Assembly (NCBI RefSeq): GCF_023898315.1
Contig: NC_064616.1
Coordinates: 711,045,389 to 711,109,388, forward strand
Reading direction: 5' to 3'
Length of the DNA stretch: 64,000 bases
DNA from: Schistocerca nitens
Taxonomy: Eukaryota; Arthropoda; Insecta; Orthoptera; Acrididae
Within the stretch, counting starts at the first letter, position 1; each line of letters begins with the position of its first letter. Shown piece by piece: positions 22,355-34,309 of this stretch. A model generated the notes under the pieces. It searched no databases and was not told the origin of the DNA. It worked only from the letters and a program-made list of their open reading frames with translations. The translations under genes and the position numbers were made by a program.

Positions 22355-22358
22355 GACC

Positions 22359-22503
22359 CATTCCCTGTTATTTACCAATGTTAATACTGAACAATACACC
22401 TGCATCACTACTACTCGAACAAGAGTCCAAAAACAAACTGTCTCAAAGAATTTCTACAACTCCCTGGTTGATCATCTCTTCTCAGGTGGTGCTGGTTGCC
22501 ACA
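22359..22503 (-). repeat. Family A LTR Y, proximal part (3' LTR of A4)
   Basis: Starts TGTGGCAACC on the minus strand and matches the first 140 bp of the LTRs at 5001-5232 and 9534-9714. With 17571-17664 it totals about 239 bp, the LTR length of this family. Confidence 0.75.
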
Positions 22504-22506
22504 GAG

Positions 22507-22570
22507 TGCGCTCCACCCCCACCCCCCCCCACCCCCCCCCACCCCTCCCCCCCCCTCCCCCCCCCCCTCT
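22507..22570. repeat. Long C-rich tract at the A4 polypurine site
   Basis: About 60 bases, nearly all C on the plus strand with a few A and T. It lies directly beside the start of the A4 LTR, where A2 and A3 have shorter G-rich tracts, so it looks like an expanded polypurine tract. On the minus strand it has several runs of four or more G and could form G-quadruplexes. Confidence 0.8.
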
Positions 22571-23435
22571 TCCATCTGCCGTCAGAGCACAGGTTCTAGG
22601 AGATGGAAGGGGTCACATTGATGTTGGCCTCCAAGGGATGCAATTTTACGTGACCAACCATGTTGTGGTCAGTTATTAAGAAGGACATGGCTAGGCTGTT
22701 TCTTGTGGAGCCGATGATAACAGGTATGATGCCTCCCAATATGACTTTCTCGTAGCCATGGAGATTAATGATGGCAGTGTCCTGCACGAGAGCACAGGGT
22801 TGCTTTAGTTACTATGTGCACTGGCACAGCGGTGTTGGCGTGTCCATTGCCCTCAATCCTGGCATTGATGTTGATGTCGTCGCCATTCAGCAGAATCTGA
22901 AATGATCATGGGAGAGTTACATATGGTGCTGCACCACCATCGGAGCCTTCTCTGTGCTTAGTGAAAACTAAGACAGTTGCCGTGCAGGTAGAATGGTCAG
23001 GTGCTCTGTACGATGATGGCAGATGTTGATACTAAACGTTGTGTCTGGCACACGCAATGGTTCAGAGGCTGCATGGTGTCCTGTTGAACTGCCACCATTT
23101 GGAGCTTCTCACAGCACTGCTTGTGTAAGAAGTATACCTGGTGGACTGTTATCATTTAACCTTCAGACATGCTTGACCCTGTTTACTGAAATAGTCTGGT
23201 GTTCACTATTCAATATGAGGTCCACTGTGGTATTGGAGCTGACCAGGACGTGATGTGAATCAGACTAAGGCAGCTGCAGAGCTGATTCTCCTGTTCACTG
23301 TCAATGAATGTTTGGGGAGTTTAGTGTGTTCGGGGAAAGAGGCATGCACAGTTTGGCAATACAGCATTTAACCTCTTTGATCAGTGATGGGAGTTCAGGT
23401 GAAGATGAGCTCGGCTGGAAGTGCAAGTTATTCCT

Positions 23436-23773
23436 CTAAAGTACTTCTGCCGGAGAAGTTTTCAGGTCATCTGTATGTGCTACACATATTCCTAGTAGTA
23501 TACAGGGCAATGCTAAAGTCCATGCCTCCTTGTGGTTCATGGGTGTTGTCTTGAATGTACGGTGCCATAGTTTTACGAGACCTTTACTCTGTGGGTGGTA
23601 TTTGTGGGTGGTTTGGAATTTAGCCACACCGCATAAGGAATACAGTTTTTCAGACAGTTGGGGCTTGAACTGCCAACCTTGGTCAGTTGTGACTGAAGAT
23701 GGGCAACCAAATATTGTGACCCACATATTAATAAAAGGTGTAGCTATGGAATTGGCAGTGATATCTCAAAGGG
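23436..23773 (-). pseudogene. Integrase fragment of copy A4
   Basis: Nearly identical in DNA to 10602-10939 in A3 (one difference in 631 bases over the larger block 10496-11126) and carrying the same catalytic-core segments. It is bounded above by a Q LTR at the same position as in A3. Fossil. Confidence 0.75.
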
Positions 23774-24476
23774 TCTAACATGGATGAGACTGGTTCTGGT
23801 CTACCTTCCTACCAAAGTTGCGCAAGGACACTCTGTGAGTGTTTTGGGTAATTAGTGTTGAACCTACAGCCTGCAAGGTAGGAAGGTACCGTCCGTGTCA
23901 TGCATACAGAAATCAGAAGAGTCTAGCAGTACTAGCAGTGATGTAATCAGACAATGATCTCAATGTCGGTTCCACTACACTCCCTATAAAAAAAACGTTA
24001 ATGCTAACAAAACTTAGTGTACTGGGTCAGGGTGTCACTACTTGTTAATAAAGAGTAATTTAAAAGGGTGTTTTCATTGTTAAGGTTTATTTTTACTGTC
24101 AGTATGACTTCATGACATAGCAGTCATAATTGTGATACATACAGGATGGCAAAACACTTATGTGCTGGGTATTCCCAAACTGTTAATATCAATTTCTAAA
24201 TCCAGAATTCTTTAATAGTAAGCTGGTCATTAACCATTTCTGGAGGTCCTCAGGATTCAAACAAATTAAATACAGTTGGGGCCAGAAACGTCAATTGAAA
24301 TAAATGCACAATTAAAATAACCAAATAATTGATGTGGGTTGGTAAAGAGCTATAGAAAAGAGTGTAAACAATTGAAACAGTTCAATAACTTCAGAGTATA
24401 AAGCACTCTACAGTGGCTGATCAGTTCTTATCAGTAAATTGGATATCTCGTGTTTCTCCTTTAATTAAGCCCGACA
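23774..24476 (-). repeat. Solo LTR of element Q in copy A4
   Basis: 703 bp matching 15791-16534 and 10940-11430, starting TGTCGGGCTT on the minus strand. There is no Q interior next to it. It sits at the same integrase position as Q in A3, which points to one insertion event before the two copies separated. Confidence 0.65.
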
Positions 24477-25340
24477 GTCGTGAATATGTTTAAATACAGG
24501 GCATGGTTGAATGTACGGGAACAATAGGAGAGACGAGACAACCACAGTTCTGAGTGGAAATTGAATATCACCTCGTGGCGTGGCGCGTGTATTTACCTTT
24601 GGTCGGCAAATGCAGTAGCTCCCGTCGGTGTGCTGTGGACGTGAGAATCTGTTTTGAATCTTTTTCAGCTGTTAAATATCAGTCTGATACTGTTCTTACA
24701 TCTTTGGTGAAGCCAAGACTCCTGGTTGTTCCCTATCTAAGTTAATTGGCATGGTACACGCTATTTGCCTGGAATAGTGCGTATGTTGTTGCCCTTGAAT
24801 CACTTGCAAGTGTTAATTGTCAGTGGCCGGTGCAATTCTCCATACTAGGAGACTTTGCAGTTGAACTCCTTAAGAGTTAAGACAAGCCTGTGAACAGGTG
24901 TTCACATAATTACTCTTGCAATTGTCTCAGCACAGTGTTTGTGACCTTTCTCAGACACTTGACTATTTGCTGCAAGAGAAGGGAGAACAGCTTTTTTCCA
25001 CATGGGTTTTAACGCAGGTAGCCACAGTCACCAATCTTCTGAGTTGGGTTTCTCCAGACATTTACCTGCCATCTCCAGCCATGTTCCTGCAGAAAGGCTT
25101 TCTGAATGGTCGTCATTAAAAGCTAGATTCATTGGGTGTCTTTCAGAGACAAGAGCCGTTTCTGCTGGCGGCCTGCGCAAAGGCTACAGCATCACATTGT
25201 GTCTGCTGGATCTTTCGCTGTCCAGGTTTCGGCCAAACATGGGACTATTGTTGCCGTTGTAAAATTTGGGAAATTTCTTGCGTGCAGTTCCTAGTCTGAG
25301 TGTTTGTGGTTTATATTCAATAGATGTCAGCTTGTTTATT
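24477..25340. other. Unassigned insertion between Q LTR and A4 integrase start
   Basis: About 860 bp of more even composition than its surroundings, found only once in the window. A plus-strand frame at 25002-25262 includes HLPAISSHVPAERLSEWSSL, faintly like the L(P)..F.G...W..F start of BEL/Pao gag, but the resemblance is too weak to name. No termini or target duplication were seen. Confidence 0.3.
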
Positions 25341-26740
25341 CGATTTGCATATCAGTAAAATTCGTACATTTTCTTGTAACTATGTTGTGTGACATATTGA
25401 TTTAACCAGAATTGTTTCGGGAATTCAATGGAAGGTGTGTTGTTTGTCTGACACGGTACAAGAGGCATGGCCTCTGCCCATCCTATACTATTTCTAATAG
25501 CCAGCATTATGTATCTGTAGCCAGAACTCGCAATCATTAATCTGCCAACACATTGTCTGCTCCTTTAATGTATCTGCAGTCCATGGTGTATTAACTAATG
25601 AGATCTCTGTGTCAATACTGACTGGGTGGCAGATCTGCTGTTGGGTTACAGTTTACATTTGTGAGGGGTTTTCAGTTGGTATATGTGGTGGCTTCTCTGC
25701 CTTTGATGACATCCCAGATGTACTTCATAGCCTCATACATCGGGAACTCCTGCTCGAATGCAGACCACAAACTGGATAGTTTCTTAGAAAAGAATCATAA
25801 AGGTTGTTTGGAATCACCCAGTTGTTGTAAAGCTGTCTGTGGTGACCACAAAATCACTCGCATCTGTGGTGATAGAGATTTGCAGATTTGGGATGGGGTG
25901 TAAGAACATAACGGCATTTGCTATTGGGACCTTGGACAGTTCAAAGGTTTGAATCGTGCTGTCCACCCACCAAACCAGGAATGAGTCAGATGTTTGTTTG
26001 TTTGCTGAGGCATCAGTTAATGGAGCCGGAATTAACGTGCCTTTTTATGGTTACCAGGAAACAATGCAATTCATTGAATGTTGCCGATTTGGCTAGGTTA
26101 TGAATGACATTAGTCCAGTCAGATGGTGGCCAGATTTCGTCAGCTTCCACTATATGTCCCAGGAATGTCACTGAATCTTGTTGTAATTGAAATTTCTTGG
26201 AGCCGATTTCCACATGATTAGCCTTCACAGCTTGTAAGACTTGGTGGGGGTGTGACTAATGATCGTCTATCATGGCAGAAAAGATTAATATATCATCTAG
26301 ATAGTACAAAGCAAAACAGCATCTTGTAAAGATAGAGTCAATGAACTGGTGCTATGTTTGGGTTGCTTTCTTGAGCCCATAAGACATGCAACAGAACTAG
26401 AAAAATCCAAAAGGGGTGATCAGTGCCATTTTAGGAAAGTCTCCCGGAAACATGTGTATCTGTAAGTATGCTTTAGGACAGTCGATGACACAAAAGACCC
26501 GTGCACCATTAAGAAGTTGTGCAAAGTCCTGTATATGTGGACTAGAATAATAGCAATGATGGTTCTAGTGTTAAGTCATGTGTAGTCGCCACACTGTCGA
26601 TAAGAACTGTCTTTCTTGAGTACGAGGTGGATGTGGAACACCGAAGGGCGTATTGTTCTGTTATGGAAAAGTTCTTTCTTTGTAGTATAAAGTGGTATTT
26701 ATTTTGTGGCATTTGCCTTTCCAATTTGGAGCTAGTTCAC
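25340..26740 (-). pseudogene. RT, RNase H and integrase start of copy A4
   Basis: Fossil pol stretches. RT has YYLDDILIFSA near 26300 with a full YLDD box, then QQDSVTFLGHIVEADEI. RNase H is seen at about 25780-25560. The integrase start (25537-25352) has GWAEAMPLVPCQTNN, as after the first catalytic aspartate. Broken. Confidence 0.65.
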
Positions 26741-28016
26741 CACCTTGTAGGGGTGAGTGGGGAGGGGAGGGAGCTGTGCTACTGATGTAACAGCAATGTA
26801 GAATGTGCTGTCACTAACCCATGTCTCTGGGGTTGTCTTGTCTGAGATGTCCATAATAGAGAGCATTGAGTTATCTGTTGAAGGGGATGAAAGCAGTTAA
26901 AGTGTGCGGCAAGCTCAAAGCAGTTCCCTGAAGCAGTGTCAATTAGACATTGTGTCTCTGGATTAGGCAGAGAATGTCAACCTCAGTGCATTCCAACCCA
27001 AGGTTGGTGTGTGAAATGCCAGCTGTGCTGATGGACACACTTGCTCGGTAAGCACAGATGCGATAGTTGGGCATATGTTGCGAACAAAGTATGTGTGTTT
27101 TGGTTTGATGATGTATTAAGTTGGAAAGGTGGAAAATATACATCTGACATGAGCTAAATCTGCAGTTCAATTGCACCGTGGACCCTTTTATTTGTCTTGT
27201 TATCCACATATAAGGGCAGTTGTACTGGCAAGATATGGGCTGTGATGTAGGCCATGGGTATCACACTTGAGTTGGCTCTCATGTTGATTAAACATGAAAG
27301 ATTTGTTGAAATATCTTGGATGAATAACCAACCTTTTCAAACTGTAGAGGTGATGGAATGGAACATAGCTTGGCTCCCACTTATGTCATCATGGGACGTG
27401 GCGCCTAATTCTACCGAATGTGCTGCGAAACAGACAGAATGGATACACTGTGAGAGATGTGTGGCTAGCACTGGTCATGCCATCTGAATTCGCCTGCTGG
27501 AAGGCCCTCAGGCATTTGGCTGTAGATTGGTCTGAAGTTAAGCCCGTTCCGCTAGTGGCTAGTGGAAGTTGTGGGCGCTACCCTCCAGGCCACTGAATGA
27601 CGTGGGTGCCTGTGGTGTCCATTCTACCTCTGCTGCCTCTGTCAGCAACGAACAGAACTACCGTCCCAGTGTTGCCGCCTGTGCTGTGTCAATGAGACGG
27701 CAATGCTTTATCACTTGTAATACTTGGTTGGCCAGGTGAAGTAGATATGTCATATGGGACAAAAATTGTAATTGTAGTTCTTGAGAAAATTTCACTGGCC
27801 ATAACATGACAGCACAATGTCTGGCACATATTCTGGAGTCACCACAATGTGTAAACGTCACCACAGCTGCAATGCACATCACTACTCTAGGTGCTCCCCG
27901 CAGAGTATTTGTTAGACGGCATTTGCTGGAGGACAGGAAAGGGGGTCAGTAATAATAACTTGAGCCATGTCGTGTTTGTGGGGCAATGGCAGTATCAACA
28001 GTAAGTCAGTGATTAA
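26741..28016 (-). pseudogene. gag/protease-like region of copy A4
   Basis: Fossil. 27290-27420 aligns with the protease-side block of A2 (8780-8890) and A3 (16560-16650). The upstream gag part (27490-28000) is more GC-rich and diverged, and shows no zinc knuckle. Confidence 0.45.
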
Positions 28017-28037
28017 ATCAGTGTTGTTGTGAATATG

Positions 28038-28372
28038 CCATGCCTCTTGAGGTATATAAATCTAGCGTCGTCATCAATGATGCGTTTTGGTGTCCCTTTG
28101 GCATCACCATTGGTCTTCCCTTCTTTACTTTTTATCCGTCAAAGCAATATGGCAAAGGCCATTTAATTTCTTGTTTCGGACCTATGTTTCTGTATTGTGT
28201 CTTTTGTAGCCCTTTCTCCATGTCCCTGTTTTTAGCTGTCTTCTCATATCTCAGTTGGGATTGATGTATTGTCATTTTTTAACTCTTCTCTGTCTTTGTT
28301 TCCTATAGTTTTGACTTGGGTGTGTATGACCCCAGTTGTTTTTGCGCCATAAAACAGAACAAACAATCAATC
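28038..28372 (+). mobile_element. LINE 3' end fragment, inserted in A4 gag
   Basis: This plus-strand, pyrimidine-rich 3' UTR ends ..GTTTTTGCGCCATAAAACAG and an A-rich CAAACAATCAATC tail. It resembles the LINE tail at 61660-61718 (..GTTTTGCGCCCTAAAACC). It interrupts minus-strand gag sequence of A4. Flanks 28017-28037 and 28373-28393 agree at 17 of 21 positions, a probable decayed target duplication. Confidence 0.5.
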
Positions 28373-28648
28373 ATCACTGATGCTGTGGATATGTAATAGG
28401 CTATCCACTACTATGAAACTCATTGTCCGATTTTCTTTTTGTATTGGAGGCAGCTTAGGGAAACAACCGTCCGGGCTGTGTTGAACAGTGACTGGTTGAC
28501 CTAGTAGTCTCGGCTGCTGTGTACGAGGCAGTTTTGTGACCAGTACTTTTTGTATTAAATCTGTGCTATGGTGGGGATGATCATTTGAAAACCAGGAACT
28601 ACAGCCCCTGGCATCAGTAGGAAGTGATTCCCTCTTATTCACATTTCC
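28373..28648 (-). pseudogene. Start of A4 gag and partial LTR Y
   Basis: The minus-strand sequence at 28648-28553 matches the distal part of LTR Y, and a short open stretch follows it in the gag position. Fossil; the first half of the LTR is not present next to it. Confidence 0.45.
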
Positions 28649-29317
28649 CTCTCTGGTGGAAAGAAATGGGTGGCTTCAAATAATAATTATTGCTGCAGCA
28701 GCACGTATTATTATTTTCAAGTTGGAGTCACTTCTAAGCTTCATTAATTTAGTTTGGATTTCAGCACTCTTTCAGCCTTTGTGTGCCAAACTCTTGTCGA
28801 GGGATTCCTTCCCTGTATTTACTATCCATGAGGATGGATTCCTGCACTTTTACGTACCTTCCTTTTCATTACATGAGCTTTGCCATGTTCTAACAACATC
28901 TGGTGGGGAGCATTTTGCATTACGTTCTGCTGTGGAGATCCATCCAAGGGTTGCCCATCAGTTTGTAAGGCGCTCTCCTGCAATAAAAACTTGTAATGTT
29001 AAAATTAAATGCTTAAATTACACTGTTTCCTAAAATGCTACAAAACCTATACTCGTGTCTTTTGTATTTTCCCCTTTCAACTGTGTACTCTTTTGCTGCA
29101 CCTCATCACTGCTACTTGATACACCATAGCTGTTGTGACAAGAAAATCAGGATCAGCCACAGAGTCATCAGTCTTATCCAAACAGGAGGAATTAATAATT
29201 TTTACCCTCTTTCCAGTTGTCACAACTCCAGGTGCCCAACAACAAAGCTTCTCTAAGAACATATGGAGTGAACAAAACAAAGGATTGGTATTATATTTAT
29301 ATAGTAATGCACATTAA
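28649..29317. other. No recognised feature
   Basis: About 670 bp between two pieces of family A LTR. A plus-strand frame of 125 codons (28656-29033) is rich in isoleucine and serine and resembles no family I know. It may be an insertion within the LTR, because the flanking pieces are both subtype Y. Confidence 0.3.
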
Positions 29318-29432
29318 GTTTGTAATAAGCTTGCCTTCGAAAACTGTGCTGTTATTTGGCTGATTGTTTGAAAAAGAGGAACTATAGCTTCCGTCATCAG
29401 TGGGAAACGATTCTCTGTTATTTACACCATGT
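29318..29432 (-). repeat. Family A LTR Y fragment
   Basis: Minus strand ends GCTTATTACA at about 29318 and matches 5001-5105 and 17571-17664. It marks the right-hand limit of the family A cluster. Confidence 0.65.
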
Positions 29433-31401
29433 AAGTGTATGTGCCTACCATACTGCTACCCTAGACATTATGCTGCTACTTTCCCACTCCTGAAACAACT
29501 TCCAATAAACCACCAGGTTGGATTAAATCACAGCTTTGGCATTCTTCTAAGGCCCTGAACTGTTTCAAGTTTAGCTAATTCCAGAAAGGAATGCATTTCA
29601 GATGTGATTCTTATGTCTTTGTATTTAAATATATTAGATGATCGCCACACTTTTACTCTTGTTTATACTGACAGAAGAAACTGGTGAAACTGCCTCAGCT
29701 GCTCAGTGGTTTGCCTCTTCCTTCAGGAGATGCATATCACAGTATAATTTCCCAGTTGAGCTAGAAGCTTGTGCACCAGTGGGAGAAGGAATAGCAGGCA
29801 GTTGGGAAAGGGAGGTGGGGGTGCATACAGTGAAAGCAACAATCTTGTCATTGTGTTGTCATCCTGAATACGAGATCATGCAGGACATAGCACACCCACA
29901 CAGGACTTACTACTCAAGTGGAAAGACTTGCCTGTTAGTAGCGTGAACATTTAACTACAGCACATTTCAGCAGAGTGCTTTTTATATTCTGAAAAGAGAA
30001 CAGCAGTAAATACAAAGTTTAGCAGAAATAAACATGAAGAATTAGAATTACATATTATTAGTGTACATAGTTTAAGAGAACACTTCATGCCGTTGCAGGT
30101 CACAGAGTCCTAGAGAGCTTCTGTTTATGAAATGCAATTAAACCACAATATGCCCTATTCGCAGTTGTGCCAATTTACTTGCTCAACAAGAAAATTTGTG
30201 AGACAGACAGTATGAAGTTCTGGTCAAATGAATGTCACATTAGCGCTTTGAAACATGAATACTTAAAACTTTTTGAAATGTTGTAGTGTCATAAGAACAT
30301 AACACTTGTTTTGGCAAGACTTCAGTGTCAACCATAATGGAAGAGTTCTGCCACAAAAGGCAGTTACAAGATGAGGAACAACTGTTTCTAAACAAAGTCA
30401 AACACAATCTGTCCATTGGCATTAACAAGATCTTAACATATCAAAGAGAAGAGTGTGTTATAGGTTGCATCTAGAGATCCATCCTGACAAGATTTGAATG
30501 GTGCAACAGTTATTGCCCAGAGATCTGTGGAGGTATGTAGAAAACTTTGAAGACAAAATTCTGGAAGGATAAACACTTAATCTTATTTTATCAACCTCTG
30601 CATGCTGCCTGATGACATGAGTTTTCATTTATAGAGTTATGTAAACAAACAAAACTTTAGATAATGACAACTTACCAGTTTGTATCAGCTTCAAGAATGA
30701 TCACTTCATAGTGCAAAGCTACTGTATGGTGTGGAGGATCTGGACAGTGTATTCTGGCTCCTGTTATTTTGAGAATGGTGTAGACAACACTGTCACACTC
30801 ATAGCAGGTCATTAGGTACGCAAATGAGCCACATGAGTATCTATATATAGTTGTTGCTGTCTGGTAGAGTGGTATAACTACTCACACACAATGTCAATAA
30901 CAATCTTACATTGAACATTTCCAGACCACCTGGTTTCCGTTTGGATGTCACAGTTTTTCTCTCAATTATCTTTTACCACCATGAACTGTATGATGACCTT
31001 TCCTGTGGCCAGTTTATCCATTGAGGCAGCTACTGATGATGATGATGATGATGATGATGATATATTCTGGAGGTACTTTAAGATATTCACGACTATTGTA
31101 TTTACCAGTTCTGCAACATGTTTACAAGCTACTACTTATGTGAATACGTAGATTACCAAATCAGTGACTTTCATGAACAAATTACTTAGTTTTAATTGTT
31201 GCCTCAGCTAAAGATTCAGGTTCTCAGATGTCATCTGAATGTAAATTTGTTTCCATATGTAATGAAGTGTGGTATAAATCATAATGATATAGTTATTATG
31301 TTGCTACTTTGGACTAATGGCCAATTTACTGTTGGAAGTGTTATTAATAACAACAGCAAAAGGGTTCCTCACAGTTTACCAGTTCTTTACTTGTGTAAAT
31401 A
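29433..31401. other. No gene recognised; short GAT repeat
   Basis: AT-rich sequence with only short, unconvincing frames. A plus-strand frame of 102 codons at 29638-29946 starts with a hydrophobic stretch but matches nothing I know. A (GAT)9 run lies at 31035-31061. Confidence 0.4.
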
Positions 31402-32552
31402 CACTAAGGTGACAAAAGTCATGCGATACCTCCCAATATTATGCTGGATCTCATTTTGCCTGATGTAGTGCAGCACCTCATTGTGACATGGACTCAACAA
31501 GTCTTTGGAAGTCCACTGCAGAAATACTGAGCCATGCTGCCTCTATAGCTACTCATAGATGCAAAAGTGTTGCCGCTACAGGATTTTGTTCATGAACTGA
31601 CCCCTCTGTTATGTCCCATAAATGTTCAGTGGGTTGCAAAATCACTCGCTCAAATTGTCCAGAATGTTCTGACATGGTGCATTGCCATCCATAAAAATAA
31701 GAATCATTGTTTGGAAACAAGAAGTCCATGAAGGGCTGTAAATGGTCTCCATGTAGCCAAACATAATCATTTCCAGTCAATCATTGGTTCAGTTAGACCA
31801 GAGGACCCAGTCCATTCCACGTCAACACAGCCTACACCATTGTGGAGCCATCACCAGCTTGCACAGTGCCTTGTTGACAACTTGGGACCATGGCTTCGTG
31901 GGGTCTGCACCACACTTGAACACTACCATCAGCTCTTTACCAACTGAAATGAGGACTCATCTGACCAAGCCATCTAGAGTCCAACCTGTAAGGTCACAAG
32001 CCCAGGAGAGGCACTGCAGGCAGTGTCATTTTGTTAGCAAAGGCACTCACTTGGCCATCTGCTGCCATAGCCGATTAATGCCAAATTTTGTTGTACTGGC
32101 CTAGCGAATAAGTTTCTCGTATGTCCCATGTTGATTTCTGCTGTTATTTCATTCAGTGTTCTTTGTCCGTTAGCACTGGCAACTCTAAGCAAATGCCGCT
32201 GCTTTCGGTTGTTAAGAGAAGACTGTCAGCCACTGTGTTGTCTGTGGTGAGAGATAATGCCTGAAATTTGGTATTCTTGGCACACTCGTGACACTAGATC
32301 TCCGAATACTGAATCCTCTAATGAGTTCTGAAGTAAAATATCCCATACATCTAGCTCAAACTACCATTCCACATTCAAAGTCTATTAATTCCTGTCGTGT
32401 GGCTATAATCATGTCAGAAACATGTTCATATGAATCGCCTGAGCACAAATAACGCACTGCCAATGCACTGCCATTTTCTACCTTGTGTACATGATACTGC
32501 TGCCATCTGTGTATCTGCATACTGCTGTCCCATTATTTTTGTCACCTCAGTG
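31402..32552 (-). mobile_element. Tc1-like transposon, full span, degraded
   Basis: Terminal inverted repeats match over CACTRAGGTGACAAAA at 31402-31417 and its complement at 32537-32552. The left end follows TA, the Tc1 target; the right-hand TA has mutated. Length 1151 bp fits a small Tc1-like element. The inside matches a family I recall from orthopteran genomes, where the minus strand codes for transposase. Confidence 0.85.
31553..32400 (-). pseudogene. Tc1-like transposase remnant
   Basis: On the minus strand the remains include FMDFLFPNNDSYFYGWQC, at the position of the second catalytic block, and PTEHLWDI, equivalent to the NPIEHLWD third acidic box. Frameshifts and stops separate the pieces, and the second catalytic aspartate block (normally DNAPCH) reads QCTMSEH. 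No function is likely. Confidence 0.75.
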
Positions 32553-34309
32553 TGGTTGTTATAATGGTTGAACCACGTTTGCACACACACACAGATTTTG
32601 AATGTAATTTCATTGTTATGCATTTTAGACAAGAGGATTTGTTTGCAGAAAATGAATCTGAATTTTTACTTTGTCATTTTTTTTCATGTTGTTGTTTTAA
32701 TAAATTGATATTGCTTTAAGTATTACTTTGTGATAAAATTATTGTAAGAACCTAAATATTTTGATCTCTTGCTGCAACAGTGATGTTCATTAAAAGTGAC
32801 TGAAATCATATTGTGCAGTACTTGCATATTTCTAGTTTGGTGCAATTAACTCATGGAAGCTGCCCCACAAAACTTATTATTATCTTGACCTGAATAGAAT
32901 GTGATTCTGACTGTCAGTATATGATAGCAATTTTTATTTTAAAAAAAGTAATCCAAAATTAAAAACTAGGTTTGTATGCTGACATCAGTTTGAGTTAGTA
33001 TATGTAAGGGTGTTCAGTATTAAAAGAAACAGGAAATTACAGGTTAAAAGTGTGTGTTATACTATAATTCAGAATTGTGGCAAGTATTTTTCAGCATTTT
33101 TGAAACATTGTCACTTTATCCATTCAATGTTATTTTTAAATCCACTACTTCCTGTTGAATCCACAATGATCAACTTCATTCAATAAATTCCATGTCAGTA
33201 CTATTGTTACTTTACTTTCATTGGTAGTCTACCATCTGCAACAGACCACACACACACTTAGTGTAATAATTATTTGCAGATTGGTTGAATACACTATCTC
33301 TTTCAAAGTAAAATAAACATCTATTAACAATATATGACAGAAAAGGAGCACCTACTTCCCAGTTGCTGATACAAGAAATGGAATAGTGCAGATGCACACA
33401 AAGAAATTAAATAATTTGATTGTGTTCCAAACTTCTGCCCTATTCCAGTTAATCTTGTTTTGGCAGTTGGTAAGTAAACACCCTTCTTTCATAAATATTA
33501 ATAGCACACATTATGTCTTTTGCAAATGTATGTCATTTTAATTTACATGTAAACTGAGATAAGTAGCTCTAATGAGCACTTTGTTCACAATTATAATTTA
33601 ATCCTTGATGTGCTGCTTTTTTCATAATAAGACCTCATTTCTCATTTATTAATGACCTATAAGCCAAGGAAAATAATTTACAATAGGAAACAGATGTTAT
33701 GTGAAGGAAATATTACTTTAATTATAATGAAGAAACATTCATTGTAGTATGGCTGTCATTGCAGTTAAGGCTCAAATTCAACTGTTAGTTTTTCTTTTTT
33801 TCAAAAAACATCTTAAGTTGAGTGGAATAATTTTGGGAATATGTACATGAAAGAAAATGTATTTAAAGTTATTTGCTTGCTGTTTGGAATCAGAGAGTAA
33901 GAGAAAGAAAAACAAATCATTTACTGTTGCAGATTTTATGAGGTAGTAATGCAAATTTACAGTATGACAACTGACACAAGATGCATGAAGGCGAAACGGG
34001 GGATGGAGTGATCAACAGAGAAAGGAAATTAAAGTGGAAGTTTATTATGTTGGACCCTATATGTTCGGCAGATATTATAGTAACTTCTAGAAGTATATGT
34101 AAATGTTTAATAGATAGGACCTCCTGCAGTCTCAGATTGTTCACTGAAAATGGTGTCTACAGGAGACACTCATGACTGAATGATTGCTAAGTCATGCAGA
34201 ACTACTTAAACAGTATTTCCACTTAATATTCTGAATGACAGTTCAGTTTAAATGTGCATAACAGCAAGATAATATTCATAACAGAGAGAAAGAACAGAAT
34301 AGCATCCTA
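32553..34309. other. No recognised feature
   Basis: AT-rich DNA without a plausible gene on either strand. Confidence 0.4.

Larger units (their letters stand above)
17571..28648 (-). mobile_element. Ty3/gypsy family A, copy A4, with several insertions
   Basis: Minus order: partial LTR Y (28648-28553) and gag (to about 26741) with a LINE tail inserted at 28038-28372; RT, RNase H and start of integrase (26740-25340); unassigned DNA (25340-24477); a solo Q LTR (24476-23774); integrase (23773-23436); post-integrase tail (23430-22504); LTR Y (22503-22359 and 17664-17571), split by element B. Old, broken in many places. Confidence 0.65.

Noticed and set aside
28656-29033. 125-codon plus-strand frame as a host gene.
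   Set aside because: It lies between pieces of a gypsy LTR, has no motif and shows low-complexity isoleucine and alanine runs at its start.
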